Position numbers and translations under genes: made by a program. Under the pieces are notes generated by a model that searched no databases, was not told the DNA's origin, and was given only the letters and a program-made list of their open reading frames with translations. From contig JACDAU010000119.1 of NCBI GenBank assembly GCA_013695265.1, positions 1-7,141 on the forward strand: 7,141 nt of DNA, given 5' to 3'. The DNA comes from Chloroflexia bacterium (GTDB lineage: Bacteria > Chloroflexota > Chloroflexia > Thermobaculales > Thermobaculaceae). Below are positions 1-6,717 of this stretch, piece after piece; position 1 is the stretch's first letter; every line of letters begins with the position of its first letter.

Positions 1-408
1 GTGCCACGGGCTCGCGCTCTGGGTCAGGACGGCGACGCTGGACTGGACCGTCGCGCCCAGCGCCACGAGCGTGAACGCCACGAATAGCGCCACCCAGTGG
101 GCGGACCTGCGCCAGAAGACGACGGCAGCCGTCGCGAAGAACACCGACGCGGAGGCGAGCTCGACCGCGGCGTAGTATGCGGCGTACGCTGTCGTCGAGA
201 GCCCAAGGTCCAGGAGCTTACGGGCGCCAGCAGGTGACATCTGGTACTCGGCGCAGCGGCCCGGTGTGCACACGGATCGGAGCTCCTCGAACCGGACCGG
301 CACACCGGCTGCCAACGTCGTCAGCGCCAGCGCGGCGAGCGCGAGCCAGGCGAGCCGTGCGACCCGGAGCCCGCGGCCGTGCAGCATAGGCTCGATGTTC
401 TCGCTCAT
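1..408 (-). CDS. Partial 7TM-type membrane protein, N-terminal 136 residues (sensor-like paralog)
   Basis: The frame is open from an ATG at 408 to the left edge, so only the first 136 residues are present. The start overlaps the stop of the upstream gene as ATGA (405-408), and GGAG at 417-420 lies 8 bases before it, inside that gene's last codons. A hydrophobic segment lies at about residues 16-36 (WLALAALALTTLAAG). An extracytoplasmic stretch with two cysteines (VCTPGRC) follows, then two more membrane segments. It is a paralog of the 1616-2896 product: both have LHGR before the first helix, then GLS..AYA.Y, and a helix ending VFWRRS or LFWRRS followed by ALFV. It is less like the gene between them. 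The rest lies outside the window, so whether a histidine kinase core follows is unknown. Function is inferred to be membrane sensing; no ligand can be named. Confidence 0.85.
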   Translation of the reverse strand, partial: MSENIEPMLHGRGLRVARLAWLALAALALTTLAAGVPVRFEELRSVCTPGRCAEYQMSPAGARKLLDLGLSTTAYAAYYAAVELASASVFFATAAVVFWRRSAHWVALFVAFTLVALGATVQSSVAVLTQSASPWH

Positions 409-1619
409 GTCCGATGCTCCGGGGGGCGCAACCATAGGGACACGTGCGCCGGCTGCACCGTCTCCTTCACGACACCGATGAGCTTGCCGTTCAAAATCTC
501 CAGGTCCACCTCGTCACGCAAGTGCGCGCTATACGCCTGGAGCGTGCGGGCCGCGTCATACTTGCGGCGGAAGAACCGGTGATCTATGCCACGTTGGATG
601 CGCCGGCGCAACGGTCGGAAGAGTGCGGCGATACCGAGTGTCGTGGCCACCACCGCCAGGCTCGAACCCTGGCCGGTGAAGGCGCGCAGCACCGCCTGCA
701 GCGAGACGATACCGGCGAGATAAACCCCCGCGAGCGTCGCCGTCAGCGCGCCGTAGACTAGCGTGCGGCGGATGATGAGGTCGATATCGTACAAGCGGTA
801 TCGCAGGATGGCAACTGCAGCGGCGATGGGTATGGCTGGGAGTACGAGGGCAAACGCCACACCCGCAATCCCCACCGTAAGTGGCACGTCCAGGAACTCC
901 AGGATGGAGATGCCCGTCCATACCAGCAGCACCAACACGGCGGCGTAGGCGAGCCACTTGAGTTGCTGGCGTTCCTCGCCATGCGCGCCCCGGTAGCGCA
1001 CGATCAGGGATGCCGCCGGAGGAAGGACGCTGGCCAGAAGGATCGCGACCGCGATGTCGACAACCATGTTGAGACTTCCTGCCCCCGGGATCGCACCACT
1101 CGCTTCGAGCAGAACCGGCCCTCTGAGCGGCCACATGAGAAGCACGGGCGCCACCACCAGCGCACTCGCTCCCATCACGGACCACGACACCCACCGCCAG
1201 CGGCGCGATGGCAACTCGCCGCTGGGAAAGAGCAACATTGAGAGCGCCCACAGGCCGACCGTGGGCGCCCATATCCACTGACTCAGCCACCCCACAGCCG
1301 CCGCGCCCGCCAGCGAGTGGGAATTGGTGAGCAGCCCATACACGGCATACTCGTAAGTTAGGCTGACGAGCGCCGACAAGATGCCCAGCGCGCAAAATAT
1401 CCAGCCGATCGGGTTCTTCGGTCGGCGGGAAGCGATCAACGCGCCCACGACAGCGTACGATAGCTGGGTCACGTATTGCAGGGCCTCGCCGGCCGCGATG
1501 GGCGGTGCGTCCGCGACGGGATTTATGCGAGAGAGGCCGAGGAGGAGTGCGAGCGCGTTGCCCAGCGCGGACAGACACACCAGCGACCAGGCCAGCCATG
1601 CGGCGGTGCGGGCGCTCAT
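405..1619 (-). CDS. Polytopic membrane protein, histidine-kinase-like sensor region without a kinase domain
   Basis: This 404-residue protein has about eight to ten hydrophobic segments from residue 6 to about 335. Visible landmarks are LFPSGELPSRRWR (130-142), the cytoplasmic RQQLKWL (217-223), RYRLYDIDLII (273-283), IDHRFFRRKYDAARTL (345-360), LRDEVDL (367-373) and the end QPAHVSLWLRPP (389-400). In Chloroflexota and Actinobacteria this architecture is known as the membrane input part of sensor histidine kinases and as stand-alone proteins. Here the chain stops just after SLWLR, with no HisKA or HATPase region. The start is ATG at 1619, with GGAGG at 1627-1631 seven bases upstream. It overlaps the upstream stop by ATGA (1616-1619) and the downstream start by ATGA (405-408), so it is the middle gene of a coupled operon. 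A role as signal receptor or regulatory subunit is inference. Confidence 0.85.
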   Translation of the reverse strand: MSARTAAWLAWSLVCLSALGNALALLLGLSRINPVADAPPIAAGEALQYVTQLSYAVVGALIASRRPKNPIGWIFCALGILSALVSLTYEYAVYGLLTNSHSLAGAAAVGWLSQWIWAPTVGLWALSMLLFPSGELPSRRWRWVSWSVMGASALVVAPVLLMWPLRGPVLLEASGAIPGAGSLNMVVDIAVAILLASVLPPAASLIVRYRGAHGEERQQLKWLAYAAVLVLLVWTGISILEFLDVPLTVGIAGVAFALVLPAIPIAAAVAILRYRLYDIDLIIRRTLVYGALTATLAGVYLAGIVSLQAVLRAFTGQGSSLAVVATTLGIAALFRPLRRRIQRGIDHRFFRRKYDAARTLQAYSAHLRDEVDLEILNGKLIGVVKETVQPAHVSLWLRPPEHRT

Positions 1620-2896
1620 ACCACCACCTCCCCGGCCCTCTGGTGCGCACCGTCCTTGAATGTGTCGCCGAGCCGTGAGTCATCCGGTGCGCGCAGCCAT
1701 AGCGAGGCATGCGCCGGTTGCATCGTCTCCTGCACCACCTCCATCAGGTCACCGGTGAGTCTGCCGAGGTCCACCTCGTCGCGGAGGGTCGCGCCGTACG
1801 CCGCGAGCGTCCTCGTTGCATCGTACCTCCTGCGGTAGAAGTGGCGGTCTATCACCGCCTGCGTGCGCCGCTCCAGCGGTCCGAAGAGCACTGCGCTCGT
1901 GAGCGTGGACACTACGACGGCAAACTGCGATTCCTCGCCGGTCACGACCTGCATGAGCCGCTGCAATAGCACTACGCTGCCCAGGTACACCCCGACGAGC
2001 AGCGCGGTGAGCGCACCATATACCAGCGCCCGGTTTATGAGCAGGTCGATGTCGTATAGTCGGTACCGCAGCACCGCGATCCCCATCGCCACCGGCATTA
2101 GCAGGAGACCGAGGAAGTTGAGCGTCACGGCAGCAACCTCGTAGGCCGAGCCGGGCGCGATGAGCTCCGGGGCGAGTATGTCGAGCAAGTTGATCGGCAG
2201 GACGATCGTCAAGACCACCGCAAGGCCGGACACGAGCCACTTCATCTGCTGGCACGCCTGTGGGCCGGAGACACTGCGATAGCGGTAAACTTGTGCGAAC
2301 AGGGCGCTACCCCACAGGCTCGCCTCGACCGGCGCGAAGAGCAGCGGGTGCCAGTTGGCTGGGTACAGCGCCGACCGGTAAGAAAGGTTCCACGGTATCT
2401 GCATCAACAACCATACGAGCACGAGCCAGCGCGTCCACCGGGGCACGAACCGGCCATCCGGGAAGACATAGAAGAACACCCCGATCGCGGTCCACCCGAT
2501 GGAGCCGATAATCAGAACCGGTACGGCAAGAAAGCGGACGTCCGCAAGCGTATACAAGGTAGGTGAGGCGCCGAACGTGATCAGCGTCGCAGAAACGAAC
2601 AGCGCCATTGGGTCGTTCGACCTGCGCCAAAACAGTACGGCTGCGACCGCGAAACAGCCTGCGGCAAACCCGACACCGAGGGCCATGTTGTACACGGCGT
2701 ACGCTCCGAACGACAGCCCAAGTCGCAACATTCCCCCGCGCACGTCACCAACAGGCGCAGGCTGGTCGTAGCGCGTGGCCACGGCGACCAGGAAGAGCGC
2801 GAGCGTGAGAAGCGCGATCACTCCCCAAGCCGAACGGGTGAGCCCCAGCGCGCGGCCATGTAGCCTCGCGGCAGGGAGATGATTCTGTGTGCTCAC
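1616..2896 (-). CDS. Polytopic membrane protein, first gene of the sensor-like paralog operon
   Basis: This protein has 426 residues when read from the GTG at 2896. An in-frame GTG at 2905 would add three residues (MAT), but AGGGAG at 2905-2910 sits 8 bases before the inner GTG and overlaps the outer one, so the inner start is preferred. Landmarks are a first helix at about 23-41, LFWRRS (88-93), FPDGRFVPRW (145-154), QQMKWL (216-221), RYRLYDIDLLINRALVYGALTA (277-298), IDRHFYRRRYDATRTL (349-364), LRDEVDL (371-377) and QPAHASLWLRAP (393-404). The last hundred residues align closely with the next gene. Unlike that paralog it has a polar tail of about 20 residues (DDSRLGDTFK...EVVV) after SLWLR. 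No kinase, GAF-complete or DNA-binding domain is present. It is probably a membrane sensor or regulatory component; the ligand and partner are unknown. Confidence 0.85.
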   Translation of the reverse strand: MSTQNHLPAARLHGRALGLTRSAWGVIALLTLALFLVAVATRYDQPAPVGDVRGGMLRLGLSFGAYAVYNMALGVGFAAGCFAVAAVLFWRRSNDPMALFVSATLITFGASPTLYTLADVRFLAVPVLIIGSIGWTAIGVFFYVFPDGRFVPRWTRWLVLVWLLMQIPWNLSYRSALYPANWHPLLFAPVEASLWGSALFAQVYRYRSVSGPQACQQMKWLVSGLAVVLTIVLPINLLDILAPELIAPGSAYEVAAVTLNFLGLLLMPVAMGIAVLRYRLYDIDLLINRALVYGALTALLVGVYLGSVVLLQRLMQVVTGEESQFAVVVSTLTSAVLFGPLERRTQAVIDRHFYRRRYDATRTLAAYGATLRDEVDLGRLTGDLMEVVQETMQPAHASLWLRAPDDSRLGDTFKDGAHQRAGEVVV

Positions 2897-2904
2897 TGTC
2901 GCCA

Positions 2905-2910
2905 CTCCCT
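2905..2910 (-). promoter_or_regulatory. Ribosome binding site deciding the GTG start at 2896
   Basis: On the minus strand AGGGAG lies 8 bases before the GTG at 2896. The same spacing is seen for six of the seven genes here. The longer-frame GTG at 2905 overlaps this motif and has no other site at a usable distance: the nearest GAGG is 13 bases away. Confidence 0.6.
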
Positions 2911-2965
2911 GGCATTCGCCTCAGGCTGAACTGCACGCGCCCCAAGAACCAGCACGTCGCCATGC

Positions 2966-2981
2966 CCCCTGCTCCCAGGGG
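2966..2981. repeat. Small inverted repeat CCCCT / AGGGG
   Basis: CCCCT (2966-2970) and AGGGG (2977-2981) form a perfect 5-bp stem around 6 bases. It would lie in the mRNA leader about 70 bases upstream of the GTG at 2896. There is no T-run, so it is not an intrinsic terminator. It may be a leader hairpin or chance in GC-rich DNA. Confidence 0.3.
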
Positions 2982-3066
2982 ATAGCACCACCGTCCAATA
3001 GAAGTCGACTGCGGACAGCGCTCCATCGATGGGTGTTTCGGCCACGCGTTCCGAACTTGTCACAGT

Positions 3067-3078
3067 CTTGGCCCCAAG
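3067..3078. repeat. Dyad CTTGG-CC-CCAAG, possible operator
   Basis: This is a perfect 5+5 inverted repeat with a 2-base centre in the divergent intergenic region. It is short enough to be chance. Its position between two divergent operons is where a shared repressor or activator could bind. No known operator consensus was recognised. Confidence 0.25.
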
Positions 3079-3121
3079 GTTTGTGAGTGCGGATCGTTCC
3101 TCCGACGCTTCGCGACCATAC

Positions 3122-3151
3122 GGTATCACATTTCATCCAGTTCGCGTTCAA
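3122..3151 (-). promoter_or_regulatory. Weak promoter candidate for the membrane-protein operon
   Basis: Read on the minus strand, TTGAAC (3146-3151) is followed after 18 bases by GATACC (3122-3127), preceded by TGT, which gives an extended -10 look (TGTGATACC). Only 4 of 6 and 3 of 6 consensus positions match. It would leave a leader of over 200 bases, so this is a suggestion only. Confidence 0.2.
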
Positions 3152-3297
3152 CGAGCTGCCAATCCAGAACGTACTTCCCGTTCCGCCGACCTTGACACCT
3201 TTGCCCTGAAGAGCGAGGTACGCGTTTTGCGTCACATCTGAAAGACGGTGATCGGCCGGTATCCGTCTGGTCCCACCCAAGCGGCCCCCGCTTCGGT

Positions 3298-3303
3298 TAT
3301 GAT
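3298..3303 (+). promoter_or_regulatory. Candidate -10 box TATGAT for the oxidoreductase genes
   Basis: TATGAT matches 5 of 6 positions of the sigma-70-type -10 consensus. It is placed to give a leader of roughly 25-30 bases, just long enough for the GAGG site at 3325-3328. The hexamer 17 bases upstream (ACCCAA) is a poor -35, so the promoter would need an activator or a different sigma preference. Confidence 0.35.
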
Positions 3304-3336
3304 GTTTGGCACTTTGCAGCGAGAGAGGAACATGCC

Positions 3337-4389
3337 ATGAGTACTTCCCTTGTCCGCGTCGCCGTCGTTGGCCTCGACCACTGGTACGGCGCACTTCCCT
3401 TCATCCAGGCCGTCGCCGCGCACGACGGGGCTGTCCTCGTTGGAATCGCAGACGATGACACCAGCAGAGCGCAGCCGGTTGCCCAGCGCGCGGGGGTCGA
3501 GCGTCTGACCACGGAGCCTCGGGAACTAATCGAGGACGACGGCATCGACGTAATCGCCAGCTTCAGCAGCGTTGACCGCAATCCCACGATTTGCATCGAC
3601 TCCGCGCGGAGCGGCAAGCACGTGCTCTCGATCAAGCCGCTGGCGCGCACGCTGCCGGAGGCAACGGAGGTTCTGCAGGCCGTCCGCGAGACGGGAGTCA
3701 CTTTCTTGCCGGCGGAGTCGCGCGGCCGCCTGTCAGCGCACGCGAGCACCCTGAAGCAGTGGATCTCCGAGGGTCGGCTGGGGCAGATCCGCACCGCAGG
3801 CTTCAGCCTCTGGGCCGGACTGCCGCAAGGCTGGGAGGGCGACGCAAACCCCGGCTGGTTCACCGATCCCGCACGCACGCCGGGCGGCAGTTGGATCGAC
3901 CACAGCATCTACCATATCGATCTGCTGCGCTGGCTACTCCAGGATGAGATAGTGCAGATTTTCGGCTGGGCAGGCAACCTGAAGTACCCGGAACTCGCAG
4001 TGGAAGACTATGGCACCGCGACGGCCGTGTTCGGCGGCGGCGTGGTCGCGACGATCGAGGACACCTGGCTCGGTCTGCCCGGTGCCTTCCGCAATCAGAT
4101 GAACCTGGTCGGCGACGAGGGCGCGGTCGCGCTCGACTCCTTGTCTGGCCGTCTTTCCGTTAGTGGTAGCTTCCCCCCGTTCAACGGCTGGGTGCACATG
4201 GCGCCACTCTCGGCCCACAGCACCGGACTCGATCATCTCCTCGCGAGCATCCGTGGCGAGCGGGCTCCTATCGCCACTGCCGAGGATGCCTGGAGTAATC
4301 TGGCCGCGTGCAAGGCGTACTACACCGCCGTTGACGCTGGCACTGCGGGCATCCCGGAACGCCTACCAGGCAGCGTGATAGCGTTGTAG
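3337..4389 (+). CDS. Gfo/Idh/MocA family oxidoreductase with atypical SIKP motif
   Basis: This 350-residue protein has the usual family layout: an N-terminal Rossmann NAD(P)-binding domain (about 1-125) and a C-terminal alpha/beta dimerisation and substrate domain. The first strand reads RVAVVGLDHWYGA (7-19) and so lacks the classical GxGxxG loop. Three aspartates (39-41) at the end of the second strand favour NAD over NADP. The catalytic-lysine motif, normally EKP, reads S-I-K-P: Ile99, Lys100, Pro101. The C-terminal signature is GGSWIDHSIYHIDLLRWL, with Asp188, Tyr192 and Asp195, so Tyr stands where many members have His. The start at 3337 has GAGG at 3325-3328 eight bases upstream; an ATG at 3332 is out of frame. 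It opens a run of four related genes. It is likely a dehydrogenase of a sugar, polyol or glycoside; the substrate cannot be set from sequence, and loss of the Glu may mean altered chemistry. Confidence 0.9.
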   Translation: MSTSLVRVAVVGLDHWYGALPFIQAVAAHDGAVLVGIADDDTSRAQPVAQRAGVERLTTEPRELIEDDGIDVIASFSSVDRNPTICIDSARSGKHVLSIKPLARTLPEATEVLQAVRETGVTFLPAESRGRLSAHASTLKQWISEGRLGQIRTAGFSLWAGLPQGWEGDANPGWFTDPARTPGGSWIDHSIYHIDLLRWLLQDEIVQIFGWAGNLKYPELAVEDYGTATAVFGGGVVATIEDTWLGLPGAFRNQMNLVGDEGAVALDSLSGRLSVSGSFPPFNGWVHMAPLSAHSTGLDHLLASIRGERAPIATAEDAWSNLAACKAYYTAVDAGTAGIPERLPGSVIAL

Positions 4390-4453
4390 GTATCGCAAGG
4401 CGAAAACGAATATTCACACAAGCCAAGGCGGTAAGTGGACGGAGGACTGGAAC

Positions 4454-5491
4454 ATGGCTGAGAAACTGCGCGTTGGTGCGCTTGGGCTCACACACGACCA
4501 CATCTGGGAGAACCTTGAATCCCTCGCCGCGAGCAGTGATGGGGTGCTGGTCGCCGCCGCGGACCCGAACGAGGAGCTGCGGCAGAAGATGGCTCACACA
4601 TATTCAGACGCACAAGTGTTCGATACGTACGAACACCTACTGGAGGGTGTCGACCTCGACGCCGTGTACATCTATGCCGACAACCTGCTTGGGGAGGAAC
4701 TGACGGAACAGGCAGCCGCGCATGGGCTGCACGTCATGGTCGAGAAGCCGATGGCCTCGACCCTTGCCGGCGCGGATCGAATGCGTCGCGCAGCGCGGGC
4801 GGCGGGCGTGCAGTTGATGGTGAACTGGCCCATTGCCTGGCGGCCAGCACTGAGTCAGGCCTTCCGCATGATCGAGGAGGGTCGTATTGGGGATGTGTAC
4901 CAGGTAACCTATCGCTCCGCGCACAATGGCCCTCGTGAACTCGGCTGCTCCCCGTACTTCGCGGGGTGGCTGTATGACCCCGTCCGAAACGGCGCCGGAG
5001 CGTTGATGGACTATTGCTGCTACGGTGCAGCGATGACCTGCCACCTACTCGGGCTACCCTCGCGGGTCACAGGCGTTTCCGCGCGCCTCTTTAAGGAGGA
5101 TCTGCCCGCGGAAGACAACGCGGTGCTGATCATGCAGCACGCCCGCGCACTCAGCACGACGACGGCATCCTGGACGCAGATCGGACACCTCACCAGCTAC
5201 ATTCCAATGTTCTACGGCACCGAGGGCACAATCGTCGTGGACGGCGGTCAGCTCCTGCTCGCGACACGGGAGGACGACCCCGGCAGTCCGGTGGAGGTCT
5301 CGCCTCCACCGGAGGGGCATCGCAGCAGCGCGGAAATGTTCCTCCGGCACATTCGCTCTGGGGAGCCAATCACGGGCCTGTGCAGCCCGGAGGTAGGCAT
5401 CGCCGCGCAGGAGGTGCTGGAGGCAGGTCTGCTCTCTGCGGAGATGGGAAGCTCGGTCTCGCTGCCCCTGTCTGTCTCGCATCTGACGTAG
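4454..5491 (+). CDS. Gfo/Idh/MocA family oxidoreductase with GLTHDH nucleotide loop
   Basis: This 345-residue protein has the two-domain Gfo/Idh/MocA fold. Strand 1 reads LRVGALGLTHDHIWENL (5-21): the glycine-rich loop is replaced by a His/Asp-containing loop comparable to GLDHWY in the preceding protein. Asp37 ends strand 2, which suggests NAD. The EKP motif is intact (VEKP, Glu97-Lys98-Pro99). The C-terminal motif reads GAGALMDYCCYGAAMTCHLLG, with Asp186 and Tyr190. The usual His is Tyr, the second Asp of the D-x3-H-x2-D pattern is Ala, and two adjacent cysteines (188-189) are unusual. The start is ATG at 4454, with GGAGG at 4441-4445 eight bases upstream and 64 bases after the previous stop, so co-transcription is likely. 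It probably oxidises or reduces a carbohydrate-like substrate; the exact reaction is unknown. It is not a recent duplicate of either neighbour. Confidence 0.9.
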   Translation: MAEKLRVGALGLTHDHIWENLESLAASSDGVLVAAADPNEELRQKMAHTYSDAQVFDTYEHLLEGVDLDAVYIYADNLLGEELTEQAAAHGLHVMVEKPMASTLAGADRMRRAARAAGVQLMVNWPIAWRPALSQAFRMIEEGRIGDVYQVTYRSAHNGPRELGCSPYFAGWLYDPVRNGAGALMDYCCYGAAMTCHLLGLPSRVTGVSARLFKEDLPAEDNAVLIMQHARALSTTTASWTQIGHLTSYIPMFYGTEGTIVVDGGQLLLATREDDPGSPVEVSPPPEGHRSSAEMFLRHIRSGEPITGLCSPEVGIAAQEVLEAGLLSAEMGSSVSLPLSVSHLT

Positions 5492-5550
5492 CTGCCGTGC
5501 CAGGGCGCCGGAGCGCGCAACACGCGACCCCTGATGCTGTATGAACCACG

Positions 5551-5555
5551 AGGAG
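5551..5555 (+). promoter_or_regulatory. Ribosome binding site deciding the start at 5564
   Basis: AGGAG lies 8 bases before the ATG at 5564. The longest open frame begins at an upstream ATG (5534), but that start has no purine-rich site in front of it, and its ten extra residues (MLYEPRGVIF) precede the usual beginning of the family. The site itself would lie inside the longer frame. Confidence 0.75.
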
Positions 5556-5563
5556 TGATATTC

Positions 5564-6679
5564 ATGGACCAGAAACCACTGAGATTGGGAGTGCTCGGCA
5601 CGGGCATGATCGCCACGACCCGGCATGGAGTCATGCCGAATCTGCGCCACATCTCTGAAAAGGTGACGCTCGTCGCGGTCGCCGACACCGTACTGGAGCG
5701 TGCCCAGCAGGCGCAGCGTGAGTTCGACGTGCCGGAGGTGTACGGCAGCCTGGAGGAGATGCTGAGTCGCGCGGACATTGATGCAGTCGCGAACCTCACC
5801 CCGATTCCTTTTCACGGCGCAACGTCCTTGCAGATCCTTGAAGCGGGAAAGCACGTCGTCTCCGAGAAGCCGATCGCGACCACGATGGAAGAGACGGACG
5901 CAGTGATCGAGACTGCGCGCAGCAAAGGGCTCACGTTCGTCTGCTCTCCACCGAACGCGATCTACCCCTACCACCGGGAAGCGCGCCGCCTGATACGCGA
6001 GGGCACGATCGGGCGGATCGCCTTTGCCCGCGCGCGCTCGTCGCATGGCGGTCCTGCCGCAGGCAACTGGCCGGGCGATCCATCATGGTTCTATCAGAAA
6101 GGCTCTGGCCCGCTCTTCGACATGGGCGTCTACGGCATCCACGAGATCACCAGCCTGCTCGGGCCTGCGAAGCGCGTTGTCGGTTTTTCCGGCATCACGG
6201 AGCCCACCCGCACGGTGCGTGGCGGGCCGTTCAAGGATACGCAGATCGAGGTCACCGCAGACGACAACACCCTGTTCATGCTTGACTTCGGCGATTCCGC
6301 GTACGCGGTGATAGACGGCACGTTCAACGTGAACGCGGCGCGCGGACCCCGGATCGAGGTCTTTGGCCGCGAGGGCACCCTGAACATGGGGGATCGCTGG
6401 TCGGGGCCGGAGGTTCCGCCGCTGGAGGTTTACCGGGTGGACGCCGTGCCAGGTATGGGCGGCTGGATCACCCCACAGTCGTGGGGGCTGAGTCAGGAGC
6501 AGGAGCGCGTCGCGCAGTTGGGCCGGGCAATCATCGTCGACCACCTCGTGGACTGTGTGTGGGAGGGCAAGCACCCGGAACTCAGCGCCGAGCACGCCCG
6601 CCACGCCCTTGAAATCATGATCAAAGCCGTCGAGTCCGCACGCAGCGGCCGCGTGCTCGACCTGGAGACCAGCTTCTAA
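5564..6679 (+). CDS. Gfo/Idh/MocA family oxidoreductase, canonical motifs
   Basis: This 371-residue protein is the most typical member of the set. The nucleotide loop is GVLGTGMIA (9-17), a normal GxGxxA. Asp41 closes strand 2 (VAVAD), which fits NAD. The catalytic-lysine motif is VSEKPIAT (Glu101-Lys102-Pro103). The C-terminal domain has GSGPLFDMGVYGIHEITSLLG, with Asp186 and Tyr190, as in dihydrodiol-dehydrogenase and GFOR-like members rather than the D-x3-H type. A loop rich in Gly, Trp and Pro (HGGPAAGNWPGDPSWF, about 165-180) precedes it and probably shapes the substrate pocket. The start at 5564 is set by AGGAG at 5551-5555. It lies 72 bases after the previous gene with no terminator visible, so it is probably in the same operon. 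It is cytoplasmic, with no signal peptide. Sugar, glycoside or inositol dehydrogenase activity is likely; no specific substrate can be assigned. Confidence 0.92.
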   Translation: MDQKPLRLGVLGTGMIATTRHGVMPNLRHISEKVTLVAVADTVLERAQQAQREFDVPEVYGSLEEMLSRADIDAVANLTPIPFHGATSLQILEAGKHVVSEKPIATTMEETDAVIETARSKGLTFVCSPPNAIYPYHREARRLIREGTIGRIAFARARSSHGGPAAGNWPGDPSWFYQKGSGPLFDMGVYGIHEITSLLGPAKRVVGFSGITEPTRTVRGGPFKDTQIEVTADDNTLFMLDFGDSAYAVIDGTFNVNAARGPRIEVFGREGTLNMGDRWSGPEVPPLEVYRVDAVPGMGGWITPQSWGLSQEQERVAQLGRAIIVDHLVDCVWEGKHPELSAEHARHALEIMIKAVESARSGRVLDLETSF

Positions 6680-6717
6680 AGCAACGACCGTGGCTACGCG
6701 CGCACCCCCGCCAGCCA

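Larger units (their letters stand above)
2897..3336. other. Divergent intergenic region, no convincing gene
   Basis: These 440 bases separate the leftward membrane-protein operon from the rightward oxidoreductase genes, so both promoters should lie here. Open frames of 60-157 codons cross it, but none has a recognisable domain, a good ribosome binding site and a non-overlapping position together. The longest, on the minus strand, also runs into the start of the oxidoreductase gene. Contents noted: a hairpin at 2966-2981, a dyad at 3067-3078, a weak minus-strand promoter candidate at 3122-3151, an isolated TTGACA at 3192-3197 with no acceptable -10 box 16-19 bases downstream, and TATGAT at 3298-3303. 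A decayed gene cannot be excluded by eye. Confidence 0.7.

Noticed and set aside
24..305. 93-codon minus-strand frame at the left edge
   Set aside because: It is a Ser/Arg/Pro-rich shadow of the real partial membrane-protein gene (1-408), which is in a different frame and shares clear similarity with its neighbours.
556..1710. 384-codon minus-strand frame overlapping the second membrane-protein gene in another frame
   Set aside because: It is very rich in Arg, Gly and Pro with no membrane segments or motif, and lies almost wholly over a well-supported gene.
3192..3197. Perfect -35 hexamer TTGACA on the plus strand
   Set aside because: No acceptable -10 box lies 16-19 bases downstream (GAGGTA/AGGTAC at best), so it is not called as a promoter.
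2921..3394. 157-codon minus-strand frame covering most of the divergent spacer
   Set aside because: It runs into the start of the first oxidoreductase, its beginning is Arg-rich, no domain is recognised and no good ribosome binding site was seen. A gene remnant remains possible, but I cannot support it.
3297..3908. 203-codon minus-strand frame within the first oxidoreductase
   Set aside because: It is a shadow of the real gene: Ser/Arg/Pro-rich, with no motif.
5054..6046. 330-codon open frame on the minus strand across the second and third oxidoreductase genes
   Set aside because: It is antisense to two genes with clear family motifs, has an Arg- and His-rich composition typical of GC-rich shadow frames, and shows no recognisable domain.
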